A stretch of DNA of 11,413 nt from an uncultured Brevundimonas sp. GTDB taxonomy: Bacteria; Pseudomonadota; Alphaproteobacteria; Caulobacterales; Caulobacteraceae. Numbering within the stretch: position 1 is the stretch's first letter; each line of letters starts with the position of its first letter. Shown piece by piece: positions 1-6,728 of this stretch. The translations under genes were made by a program, and so were the position numbers. Under the pieces are notes generated by a model that saw only the letters and a list, made by a program, of their open reading frames with translations, ran no database searches and was not told where the DNA came from. The stretch is taken from NCBI GenBank assembly GCA_946481425.1, contig CAMLNT010000071.1, positions 1 through 11,413 of the forward strand, read 5' to 3'.

Positions 1-2
1 GC

Positions 3-61
3 GACAATCATCCGACGACGGAATGACGGTTCAGTGACGCCCCGGCCGGAGCGACCTGACG
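3..61. promoter_or_regulatory. Candidate tandem PhoB-box-like array
   Basis: In the non-coding DNA just past the 3' end of phnE, GAC cores recur in an 11-bp register: GACA at 3, GACG at 14, 25, 36 and 58, with only the slot at 47 missing. The best pair is ATGACGG-TTCA-GTGACGC (23-40), which on the other strand reads GCGTCAC-TGAA-CCGTCAT. PhoB binds tandem 7-bp half-sites of the CTGTCAT type separated by 4 bp, so both the period and the core fit. The half-sites carry G where the consensus has A in the GACA core. Because it lies downstream of phnE, it would most plausibly control a gene starting left of the window. Regulation by PhoB is inference. Confidence 0.35.
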
Positions 62-77
62 GCTGAAAGGAAAAGCC

Positions 78-890
78 CTACAGCAGACGCTTGCGCATCA
101 CCTGGCTGAGCATGTCGATCAGGGTCACCGTGATCACCACGATGATCGCGATGGCCGACACCTCGCGGTAGTTATAGCTGTTGAAGGCGTCGATCAGGGT
201 GGAGCCGATGCCGCCCGCGCCGATCAGGCCCAGGACCGTCGCCGCGCGGGCGTTGGATTCGAAGCGGTACAGCGCAAACGACGTCCACAGCGGGGCCACC
301 TGCGGAAGGATGCCCCAGCGAATCTCGTGCAGCGGCTGGCCGCCGGTGGCGCGCACGCCCTCAACCGGGCCCTTGTCGATCGACTCCACGGCTTCCGAGA
401 ACAGCTTGGCCAGAACGCCGCCGGTGTTCAGCGCCAGCGCCAGGACGCCGGGCAGCGGGCCCAGGCCCACGATGATGACGAAGATCAGGCCGATGACCAG
501 GTCGGGCACCGAGCGCATCAGGTCCATCACCCGGCGAACCGGCCAGACCAGCCAGGCCGGGGCCACGTTGCGCGCCGCCATGAAGGCCAGGGGGATCGCC
601 AGGAACAGGGCCAGGAAGGTGCCCCATAGCGCGATCATCACCGTCTCGAGCATCTTGTCGATGAAGAAGCCGACGCGGGTGAAGTCCGGATTGGTCAGGG
701 CGCCGGCCATCTCGCCGGCCGTCGTCGAGCCGCCGAACAGGCGCGGCAGGTTGTCGATATCGACGTGGTTGAACGCGACCGCGAGGGCGACGATCAGGCC
801 GCCCCACAGGACGACGTCGAACAGCAGGGCGCCGAGGGGGCGCTTGGGCGGCGGGGGGACCGCCGAGGCGGCGACAGGCTGGGTGGTCAC
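78..890 (-). CDS. phnE: Phosphonate-type ABC transporter permease PhnE
   Basis: This is the inner-membrane permease of a PhnCDE importer, 270 residues, the usual size for PhnE. Hydrophobic segments lie at about residues 20-42, 82-107, 128-158 and 243-263. The cytoplasmic EAA-type loop that docks on the ATPase is visible at about 166-196 (EAVESIDKGPVEGVRATGG, then a Pro near 196). It starts at GTG (888-890), overlapping the phnD stop in a GTGA arrangement, with a GGAG about 10 nt upstream, so translation is probably coupled. It is the third and last gene of phnC-phnD-phnE. Only one permease is present, so it probably works as a homodimer, whereas some phn loci carry two. No C-P lyase genes are visible. 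The fold and role are secure; the ligand (phosphonate, phosphite or phosphate) cannot be read from this protein. Confidence 0.93.
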   Translation of the reverse strand: MTTQPVAASAVPPPPKRPLGALLFDVVLWGGLIVALAVAFNHVDIDNLPRLFGGSTTAGEMAGALTNPDFTRVGFFIDKMLETVMIALWGTFLALFLAIPLAFMAARNVAPAWLVWPVRRVMDLMRSVPDLVIGLIFVIIVGLGPLPGVLALALNTGGVLAKLFSEAVESIDKGPVEGVRATGGQPLHEIRWGILPQVAPLWTSFALYRFESNARAATVLGLIGAGGIGSTLIDAFNSYNYREVSAIAIIVVITVTLIDMLSQVMRKRLL

Positions 891-1873
891 GGCTGGACTT
901 CTCCGGCCGCGGCGACGCGGGCGTGGATCTCGTCATAGGTCCGCTGCGCCTCGGCGATGCGGGCCTGGTCGCCGGTGCGGCGGGCTTCCATCAGGGCGAC
1001 GGAGGCCTCCATCTCGCGGACCGGGTCGAGGTAGCTGTCGTCGGCCGCCTGGAAGCCGCCGTACTCCAGGTCGTCCAGGATGGCGCGTTCTTCGGGCTGG
1101 TCCCCATAGGTGAGGAAGAAGCTGCGGATGCGCTCGGTGATCGCCGGGTCGACGTCGCCGCGCACCACGATGGCGCTCTCGGGGATTGGCGGGCTCTGCC
1201 AGATGACGGTGATGTTCTCGGCCGCGCGCGGGTTCTGGCGCTCGGTGAACAGCAGGCCGACGTCGTTGTTGGTGGCGACATCCACCTGGCCGTTCGCCAC
1301 GGCGAGCGCATTGGCCTGGTGGTTGGCGGGGCGCACTTCGCGGAAGCACTCCGAGGGCTCGATGTTGGCCGGGCCGAACAGGAAGGCCAGCGGCGCCAAG
1401 GTGCCCGAGGTCGAGCGGGCGTCGCCCATGCCGAAAGACAGGCGCTGGCCGCAGGCCATCACGTCTTCCAGCGTGATGCCCGAGCCCGTGCGGGTGATCA
1501 GGACCGAGCGATAGTGGGTCTCGCCCTCGCGGTTCATGATGCGGCCGATGATGTGGCCGTCGGCGCGGCGCGTGGCGTCCAGCGCCGGGAGGGCCGACAT
1601 CCAGGCGACCTGGATCTGGCCCGCGCGCATGGTCTCGACCAGCACGGTGTAGTTCGGCACGAACCGCAGCTCGATCTCAAGGCCGGTCTCGGCTTCCAGG
1701 TCGTCGATCAGCGGGGCCCACAGGGGCTCGGCCGCGGCCTGGCTCTCGGCCGGCAGCACGGCGAAGACGATGCGGTTCGGATTGGACTCTTCGCCGCCGC
1801 CGCACGAGGCGGTCACGAGGGCGGTCAGGCCAAGGGCGCCGGCGAGCAGGGCGCGTCGCGCGAGGGCGATCAT
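887..1873 (-). CDS. phnD: Phosphonate-type ABC transporter substrate-binding lipoprotein PhnD
   Basis: This periplasmic binding protein of the PhnD family has 328 residues. The N-terminus has a charged start, a hydrophobic core and a lipobox-like V-T-A-S-C with Cys24, predicting a lipid-anchored protein rather than the freely periplasmic form of E. coli. The mature protein opens with a typical beta strand (RIVFAVLPAES, about 34-44). The ligand-site signature STSG lies at 154-157; in this family the oxyanion is held by main-chain and side-chain groups of that turn. The start is well supported: ATG at 1871-1873 overlaps the phnC stop (ATGA) and is preceded by a strong AAGGAG (1881-1886) 7 nt away. 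It delivers ligand to PhnE. Family members bind 2-aminoethylphosphonate, other phosphonates, phosphite or phosphate; specificity is not decided here. Confidence 0.92.
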   Translation of the reverse strand: MIALARRALLAGALGLTALVTASCGGGEESNPNRIVFAVLPAESQAAAEPLWAPLIDDLEAETGLEIELRFVPNYTVLVETMRAGQIQVAWMSALPALDATRRADGHIIGRIMNREGETHYRSVLITRTGSGITLEDVMACGQRLSFGMGDARSTSGTLAPLAFLFGPANIEPSECFREVRPANHQANALAVANGQVDVATNNDVGLLFTERQNPRAAENITVIWQSPPIPESAIVVRGDVDPAITERIRSFFLTYGDQPEERAILDDLEYGGFQAADDSYLDPVREMEASVALMEARRTGDQARIAEAQRTYDEIHARVAAAGEVQP

Positions 1874-2670
1874 GTGGGATCTCCTTCCCAGAAGGCGTCT
1901 TCGATCTCGGGACCGTAGATTTCGATGAGGGTCGGCTTGTCGAGGCCCGAAGACGGACCGTCGTAGGCGATCTGGCCGGCCTTGAGCGCGACGACGCGCT
2001 GGCAGTAGCGGATGGCGTAGTCCACCTGATGCAGGGTGACGATCACGCCCATGCCGTCGCGCTGGTTCAGCTCGACCAGCTGCTCCATCACCTTGCGGGC
2101 CGAAACGGGGTCGAGCGAGGCGACCGGTTCGTCGGCCAGGATGGCCTGGGCGCCCTGGACGATGGCGCGGGCGATGGCGCCGCGCTGCTGCTGGCCGCCC
2201 GACAGGGTGTTGGCCCGCTGGCCCGCATAGTCAGACACGCCCACGCGATGGAGCGCGGCCATGGCCCGCTCCTTGTCCGCCTGCGACCACGAGCCGAACA
2301 GGCCGGTCATGAAGGGCACGCGGCCAAGCACGCCCAGCATCACGTTGGAGAACAGGCTCAGCCGGCCCACCAGGTTGAATTGCTGGAAGATCATGCCCAG
2401 CTTGGCGCGGGTCCTGGCCACGTCGCCGGCGATGCGGCCGTTCTTCTGCACCGTGCGGCCGAAGACCTCGATCACGCCGGGGCCGGCGTCGATCGTCTGC
2501 AGACCCGTGATCGAGCGCAGAAGCGTGGATTTCCCCGAGCCCGACGGGCCGATCAGGGCGACCATCTCGCCGGGCCCGACCTCGACGGACACGCCGTTGA
2601 GGGCCTTGCGCTGGCCGAAGGTCTTGGAAACGTCGCGCACGGAGGCGACGGGTGCGGAAGAAGCGGTCAT
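1870..2670 (-). CDS. phnC: Phosphonate-type ABC transporter ATP-binding protein PhnC
   Basis: This is the cytoplasmic ATPase of the PhnCDE importer, 266 residues, normal for the family. All nucleotide-binding motifs are intact: Walker A GPSGSGKST (41-49), Q-loop FQQ (95-97), signature LSGGQQQR (156-163), Walker B AILADEP with D180/E181, D-loop SLDP (185-188) and switch His214 in TLHQVD. The opening SVRDVSKTFGQRKALNGVS-type strand is characteristic of PhnC. It is the first gene of the leftward operon and overlaps phnD by 4 nt. The start ATG at 2668-2670 has only a weak upstream GGA; no better in-frame start was found. The 174 bp upstream contain no TGAC/GTCA Pho-box core, so the control signal of this operon is not obvious. 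The assignment to PhnC rather than a generic ABC ATPase is supported by the adjacent phnD and phnE. Confidence 0.93.
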   Translation of the reverse strand: MTASSAPVASVRDVSKTFGQRKALNGVSVEVGPGEMVALIGPSGSGKSTLLRSITGLQTIDAGPGVIEVFGRTVQKNGRIAGDVARTRAKLGMIFQQFNLVGRLSLFSNVMLGVLGRVPFMTGLFGSWSQADKERAMAALHRVGVSDYAGQRANTLSGGQQQRGAIARAIVQGAQAILADEPVASLDPVSARKVMEQLVELNQRDGMGVIVTLHQVDYAIRYCQRVVALKAGQIAYDGPSSGLDKPTLIEIYGPEIEDAFWEGDPT

Positions 2671-2697
2671 GCGGTCGCTGTCCGACGCCTCAGTTGA

Positions 2698-2706
2698 TTA
2701 CCGTTG
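2698..2706 (-). promoter_or_regulatory. CAACGGTAA motif upstream of phnC
   Basis: The 9-mer CAACGGTAA (leftward strand) lies 27 nt upstream of the phnC ATG. The identical 9-mer occurs at 9641-9649 upstream of the leftward peptidase operon, in the same orientation, and a one-base variant (AGCGGTAAT versus AACGGTAAT) lies at 9698-9706. It may be a shared operator or a chance repeat. No convincing -35/-10 pair was found nearby. Confidence 0.2.
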
Positions 2707-2782
2707 AGCGCGCTCCCGCGGGGCGAGGGCGCTTTCGGCGGTTAATGGCACGCCGCCCCCCGGCGCGGCAAGCGCGGCGGCC

Positions 2783-2818
2783 AGAATCGAAACGCCGCCG
2801 CCCCAGGGGGCGACGGCG
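2783..2818 (-). terminator. Rho-independent terminator of the acidic lipoprotein gene
   Basis: Read leftward, CGCCGUCGCCCC pairs with GGGGCGGCGGCG across a two-base apex (2793-2818), giving a 12-bp stem with a single U-G wobble, followed by UUUCGAUUCU (2792-2783). It lies 27 nt beyond the stop of the acidic lipoprotein gene and about 110 nt before phnC, so it should insulate the phn operon. The U tract is interrupted, so termination may be incomplete. Confidence 0.7.
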
Positions 2819-2819
2819 C

Positions 2820-2834
2820 TCGATGGTCCATCGA
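2820..2834. repeat. 15-bp palindrome between stop codon and terminator
   Basis: TCGATGG-T-CCATCGA is a perfect 7-bp inverted repeat around a single central base, 10 bp after the stop codon of the acidic lipoprotein gene and directly before its terminator. The apex is too tight for a good RNA hairpin, so a DNA-binding site is as likely as RNA structure. No regulator can be named. Confidence 0.4.
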
Positions 2835-2844
2835 TCAGGCGGCC

Positions 2845-3777
2845 CTAGTACTCCTCGCCGCCGCCATCGTCGTATCCGGCGTCGCCGCCATCGTCATAGC
2901 CGGCGTCGCCGCCATCGTCGTAGGACGCTTCTTCCTCGTAGGAGGACTCTTCTTCGTACGAGGCTTCCTCTTCATAGGATTCCTCCGCGACGGCCTCTTC
3001 CTCGTAGCCCGAGTCCTCGCCTTCGTCCGCAGCCGCCTCGGCGCCCTCGTCCCAGTATTCCTCGGACTCCTCGTACTCGGCGTAGTACTCCTCGCCGTAA
3101 TCCTCGGTCAGTTCTTCTTCGTAGGCGGCCTCGTCCTCGTAGGCGAGTTCCTCGTCGCCGTAGGATTCCTCCCAGGAGGCCTCCTCGTAGAAGGACTCCT
3201 CATAGGTTTCGATCTCGCCGTACTCGGCCTCCCACTCCTCGTAGGAATACTCCTCGATCGACTCCTCGTATGTGATCTCGGACCATTCCCACTCCTCGAC
3301 CTCCTCGTATTCGATCCAGGCCTCGTCGGAGACCCAGTCGGCTTCCTCATAGAGGACCCAGTCGGCCAGCAGGGCGTCCTCGAGGGTGACGCCGAACTCA
3401 TAGGTGTCGTTGACGAAGCGGTTGCCGCGGCTGCCGCGCGAGATGCGGCGCTGGCCCGGGGCCCAGCGGCGGACGTCCATGCCGCGAATCTGGCCGGCGC
3501 GGCCGTCCACGACCATGCGCACGTCGTTGCCCGAGGGGCCGCGCGCGTCGACCACATAGGTGCCGCCGCGGCGGCGCACGTTCGTCGGCGTGAAACCGCG
3601 GCCCTGCAGCGAGCGGGTGACCGCGCCCGGCGACATGGTCTGGCCGTCGGGCGCCATGGCCACCTGGCCGGCGGCGGCGGCGGACTCCGCGGCCGGCGGC
3701 TCACCGCACGCAGCCAGCGTGAAGCTCATGGCCAGGGCGGCAGCCATGGCCGCACCGACCTTCAAGGTCAGTTTCAT
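2845..3777 (-). CDS. Lipoprotein with PepSY-like domain and polyanionic Glu/Tyr/Trp-rich repeat tail
   Basis: I do not recognise this 310-residue protein as a named family. It has a lipoprotein signal (MKLTLK n-region, hydrophobic core, lipobox LAAC with Cys24), then a short Ala-rich linker. Residues about 50-105 look like a small PepSY-type alpha/beta domain (GAVTRSLQGRGF, TYVVDARGP, VRMVVDGRAG). Residues 51-120 contain 16 Arg. From residue 132 to the end no Lys, Arg or His occurs. By my count those 179 residues hold 62 Glu, 18 Asp, 24 Tyr and 8 Trp. The tail ends in EEEASY/EEESSY/EEEASY followed by three DDGG-type octads. The protein is thus strongly bipolar, basic then acidic, and is probably anchored in the outer membrane. 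The gene has its own leader with hairpins and its own terminator, so it is likely monocistronic. Cation binding, electrostatic self-association, an adhesive or matrix role, or control of a neighbouring secreted protease are all speculation. Confidence 0.8.
   Translation of the reverse strand: MKLTLKVGAAMAAALAMSFTLAACGEPPAAESAAAAGQVAMAPDGQTMSPGAVTRSLQGRGFTPTNVRRRGGTYVVDARGPSGNDVRMVVDGRAGQIRGMDVRRWAPGQRRISRGSRGNRFVNDTYEFGVTLEDALLADWVLYEEADWVSDEAWIEYEEVEEWEWSEITYEESIEEYSYEEWEAEYGEIETYEESFYEEASWEESYGDEELAYEDEAAYEEELTEDYGEEYYAEYEESEEYWDEGAEAAADEGEDSGYEEEAVAEESYEEEASYEEESSYEEEASYDDGGDAGYDDGGDAGYDDGGGEEY
2848..2973 (-). repeat. In-frame coding tandem repeats (18-bp and 24-bp units)
   Basis: The last 42 codons of the acidic lipoprotein gene are tandem repeats. 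At 2920-2973 there are three 18-bp units encoding EEEASY, EEESSY and EEEASY. At 2848-2919 there are three 24-bp units encoding DDGGDAGY, DDGGDAGY and DDGGGEEY. The two complete 24-bp copies differ at very few bases. Unit lengths are multiples of three, so copy-number change would lengthen or shorten the tail without a frameshift. Confidence 0.85.
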
Positions 3778-3786
3778 ATGTGAAAA

Positions 3787-3827
3787 CCCCCACGTCCGGC
3801 CGCACCGCGCGGGCTGAAACGTGGGGG
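3787..3827 (-). promoter_or_regulatory. Leader hairpin that buries the ribosome binding site
   Basis: On the leftward transcript, CCCCCACGU (3827-3819) is perfectly complementary to ACGUGGGGG (3795-3787), with a 23-nt GC-rich loop. The 3' arm's GGGGG is the only Shine-Dalgarno-like tract before the ATG of the acidic lipoprotein gene, about 9 nt away. Folding would hide it. The stem is also followed directly by UUUUCA, so it could instead act as a leader terminator. Both readings are inference from the inverted repeat; the repeat itself is certain. Confidence 0.5.
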
Positions 3828-3838
3828 ACAGTCACACG

Positions 3839-3866
3839 ATAATGGCGCCTTGCATAGCGCCGTTAT
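3839..3866. repeat. Near-perfect inverted repeat in the acidic lipoprotein promoter region
   Basis: ATAATGGCGC (3839-3848) and GCGCCGTTAT (3857-3866) match at 9 of 10 positions around an 8-nt spacer. The repeat lies between the 3' end of the peptidase gene at 3894 and the leader hairpin of the lipoprotein gene. It could be an operator or a transcript-end hairpin. There is no U tract after it in either direction, which argues against a classical terminator. Confidence 0.4.
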
Positions 3867-3872
3867 CTCTAT

Positions 3873-3886
3873 GTCCGGTAGCGGAC
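3873..3886 (-). other. Small hairpin just after the M16 peptidase stop
   Basis: GTCCG-GTAG-CGGAC forms a 5-bp stem with a 4-nt loop, 7 nt past the stop codon of the leftward peptidase gene. No U-run follows, so it is at best a weak transcript-end structure. Together with the repeat at 3839-3866 it may mark the end of the peptidase mRNA. Confidence 0.3.
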
Positions 3887-3893
3887 TTCAGGC

Positions 3894-6710
3894 CTAGTCG
3901 GCGTCCATTTCGCGGACCTCGACCGGCAGGCCGAGGGCTTCGAGCTGGGGCTGGACCACCGAGGCGTCACCGACGACGACCCAGACGAACTGGGAAGGAT
4001 CGACGGCGTCACGGACGGCCTGGTTGAGGGCGTCGGTCGACAGGGTGCGATAGCGGTCGCCGGCCTCTTCCCAGTAGGTGTCCGAACGGCCCAGCAGCTG
4101 ATTGGACTGAAGCGTCGCCAGGACGGCGGCCGACGTTTCGAACTGGCCGGCCAGGCGGCGGGTCGAGCTGTCGCGCACGCGGGCCAGTTCGTCAGCCGTC
4201 ACGCCGTTGTCGCCCAGGAAGGCCTGGTGCAGCGCGATCAGAGAGGCGATCGACTCCCCGGTACGGTCGGCCTGGACCGGCGCATTGATCAGGTAGGGCG
4301 AGCGCCCTTCCAGCGAGCCGACGGAGCTGCGCGCGCCATAGGACCAGCCGCGGGTCTCGCGCAGGTCGGTGTTGATCCGCGACCAGAAGGCCGAGCCGAG
4401 GATCTCCACGCCCGAGCCGATGACCAGCCGGTCGTCCGCGCCGGCGATGTCCAGCACCTGGCCGCCGATGATCAGCGACTGCGGCGACTGGGGCCGGTTG
4501 ATCAGGATGATGCGCGGCTGGACGGCGTCCACGGCGACCTCGGCCTTGACGCCACGCGGCGCAGCCGGTGCGGCCCAGTCGCCGAAGCGCGCTTCGATCT
4601 CGGGCATGATCTCGGCCAGCGGACGATCCGACACGACGTAGATGCGCGCGTTGTCCGGACGGATCCAGGCGTCGTGGAAGGCGTCGAGCTGCGCCGGGCC
4701 GGTCGCCGAGACGACCTGCGGATCGCCCAGACCCGACGGGTTGCGGCCATAGGCGCCGTCGTAGAGAGCCTCATAGATGGCGCGGTTGCCCAGGCCGCCC
4801 GGCTGGGAGCGTTCGGCGGCGATCGCTGACAGCTGCTGGTCGCGCAGGCGTTCGACGACTTCGGGTTCGAAGTCGGGGCTGCGCACGACGGCTTCGAGCA
4901 GGTCCAGCGACGGTCCCAGGTTGGCCGTGACCGTGGTCAGGTTGACGGTCGTGCGGTCCATGGTGGCGCTGGCGCTGATCGAGGCGCCGAGGCTTTCGCG
5001 GGCGATGGCCAGCTCATTGGCGTCCATGCCGCCCGCGCCCTCGGTCATGGCGCGCAGCATCAGGGACTGGACGCCCAGGGCTTCGGCCTGATCCGCCGCC
5101 CAGCCCGCGTCGAACTCGACGGCGACGCGGGTGGTGGGCACGCGGGCCGACTGGGTGGCGATGACCTCGACGCCGTTCGACAGGGTGGCGCGCTGGACGT
5201 CCGGGAAGTCCAGCGACGGCACTTCGCCGATCTCCGGCATCGGCGGACGCGCGGTCGGCTGATAATCGCTGGCCGGGGCCGTCGGCGCGGCGCCGGAGGG
5301 CGCGGCCGAGGCGTCCTCGTAGGCTTCGCGCTCGCCGGGTTCGACGGTCAAGGTGAAGGCGGGGCGGGTCAGCCAGCGCTGCATGACCGCACGGACCTCG
5401 TCGGCGGTCACGCCGGCCAGGCCTTCAAGTTCGGTGCGGTAGAAATTCGGATCGCCGGCGTAAAGGGCGCCTTCCGCCAGGGTGTTGGCGCGGCCGTTGA
5501 GCTGCTCCAGTCCGTTGATCCGGGCCGCCAGGGTCTGGGTCACGACGCGCTGGATTTCCTCGTCCGTCGGGCCGTTGGCGATGAAGTCGGCGATGATCTG
5601 GTCCATGCGGGCGCGCACGGCGTCCGCGTCCTGGCCCGGCTTGACGTTCACGGTCACGTCGAACCAGCCGACGCGGTGGAAGGCCATGTAGGTCGCCGAG
5701 ACCGAGACGGCCGTTTCGTCGCCACGCACAAGCTCGTTGTCCAGGCGCGAGGAGGCCAGGCCGCCCAGCACGGAGGCCGCGACTTCCAGCTCGGTGGTGT
5801 CGGCGTCCAGCAGGCCCGGACCCGGCCAGTAGCGCTGGATCGACACATAGGGGACGCGGTCGTACATGGTGCGCTCGACGGGAGCGTCCAGCTGCGGCAC
5901 CGGGGCGGCGGCCGGCTCATTGACCGGGCCGCGCGGGATCGGGCCGAAGTAGCGGTCCATCAGGGTGCGGGCGGTGGCCGCGTCGATGTCCCCGGCCAGA
6001 ACCACGATGGCGTTGTTGGGGCCGTAGTTCTCGGTGAACCATTGGCGCACGTCGTCCATCGAGGCCGCGTCGAGGTCGGCCATCGAGCCGATGGTCGAGT
6101 GACGGTACGGATGGCCCTCGGGGAACAGGGCTTCCAGGATGGCGTATTCGGTCAGGCCGAACGGCTGGTTGTCGCCCTGGCGCTTCTCGTTCTGGACCAC
6201 GCCGCGCTGCAGATCGAGCGTCTCCTGGGTGATGGCGCCCAGCATGTGGCCCATGCGGTCGCTTTCCAGGAACAGGGCGGTTTCCAGGGCCGGGGTCGAG
6301 ACGGTCTGGAAGTAGTTGGTGCGGTCGAACCAGGTGGTGCCGTTCAGCGAGGTGGCGCCGATGCCGTTCAGGCGGGTGATGTAGCTGCCCGGCGCGTTCT
6401 CGGAGCCGCCGAACATCAGGTGTTCGAACAGGTGCGCGAAGCCGGTGCGGCCGGCCGGCTCGTCCTTGGAGCCGACGTTGTACCAGACCGACACGGTCAC
6501 GATCGGATTGGCGCGGTCCTCGTGGACGATGACCTGCAGGCCGTTGTCCAGGGTGAAGGTCTCGTAGGGGATCTGAACGCCGTCCAGCAGCTGCGAGACC
6601 GGAGCCGCCTGGGCTGCGGGATCCGCCGTCTGGGCCCAGACGAGGGTCGGGCTGGACGCGACGATGAGGGCGGCCGCCGCCCCCGCTACGATACCGGTGA
6701 ACAGACGCAT
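3894..6710 (-). CDS. Secreted M16 (pitrilysin/insulinase-type) metallopeptidase, second of tandem pair
   Basis: This 938-residue zinc peptidase has a cleavable signal peptide (likely cut after VWA, residue 26), so it acts in the periplasm or outside. The inverted zinc motif HLFEH is intact (His93, Glu96, His97), and the third ligand Glu175 sits in VVQNEKRQ, 78 residues later as in pitrilysin. The chain holds two M16 halves joined by an Ala/Pro linker near 468-490. The C-terminal half (from about 500) has GVQSLMLRAMTEG where a zinc motif would be and is catalytically dead, but it keeps the R784-x6-Y791 pair (RETRGWSY) that M16 enzymes use to hold substrate. Length and architecture resemble E. 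coli PqqL. The ATG at 6708-6710 has an AAAGGA 9-10 nt upstream. It lies 70 bp after its paralogue and is probably cotranscribed. The substrate is unknown. Confidence 0.93.
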   Translation of the reverse strand: MRLFTGIVAGAAAALIVASSPTLVWAQTADPAAQAAPVSQLLDGVQIPYETFTLDNGLQVIVHEDRANPIVTVSVWYNVGSKDEPAGRTGFAHLFEHLMFGGSENAPGSYITRLNGIGATSLNGTTWFDRTNYFQTVSTPALETALFLESDRMGHMLGAITQETLDLQRGVVQNEKRQGDNQPFGLTEYAILEALFPEGHPYRHSTIGSMADLDAASMDDVRQWFTENYGPNNAIVVLAGDIDAATARTLMDRYFGPIPRGPVNEPAAAPVPQLDAPVERTMYDRVPYVSIQRYWPGPGLLDADTTELEVAASVLGGLASSRLDNELVRGDETAVSVSATYMAFHRVGWFDVTVNVKPGQDADAVRARMDQIIADFIANGPTDEEIQRVVTQTLAARINGLEQLNGRANTLAEGALYAGDPNFYRTELEGLAGVTADEVRAVMQRWLTRPAFTLTVEPGEREAYEDASAAPSGAAPTAPASDYQPTARPPMPEIGEVPSLDFPDVQRATLSNGVEVIATQSARVPTTRVAVEFDAGWAADQAEALGVQSLMLRAMTEGAGGMDANELAIARESLGASISASATMDRTTVNLTTVTANLGPSLDLLEAVVRSPDFEPEVVERLRDQQLSAIAAERSQPGGLGNRAIYEALYDGAYGRNPSGLGDPQVVSATGPAQLDAFHDAWIRPDNARIYVVSDRPLAEIMPEIEARFGDWAAPAAPRGVKAEVAVDAVQPRIILINRPQSPQSLIIGGQVLDIAGADDRLVIGSGVEILGSAFWSRINTDLRETRGWSYGARSSVGSLEGRSPYLINAPVQADRTGESIASLIALHQAFLGDNGVTADELARVRDSSTRRLAGQFETSAAVLATLQSNQLLGRSDTYWEEAGDRYRTLSTDALNQAVRDAVDPSQFVWVVVGDASVVQPQLEALGLPVEVREMDAD

Positions 6711-6728
6711 GGTGTGTAATCCTTTGAA

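Noticed and set aside
923..1918. A 331-codon open frame on the + strand opposite phnD
   Set aside because: It is antisense to a well-supported phnD with a strong Shine-Dalgarno and operon coupling; the product has no family features.
2861..2919. CRISPR-like short repeats
   Set aside because: The 24-bp repeats are contiguous, have no unique spacers and are in-frame coding sequence.
2652..3275. A 207-codon Arg-rich open frame on the + strand
   Set aside because: It reads the Glu/Tyr repeats of the acidic lipoprotein gene backwards, which yields Arg runs. It also crosses the terminator and has no ribosome binding site.
5676..6719. A 347-codon open frame on the + strand opposite the second peptidase gene
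   Set aside because: Same antisense artefact: stop codons are rare in this frame because of third-position G/C in the real gene. No domain is visible.
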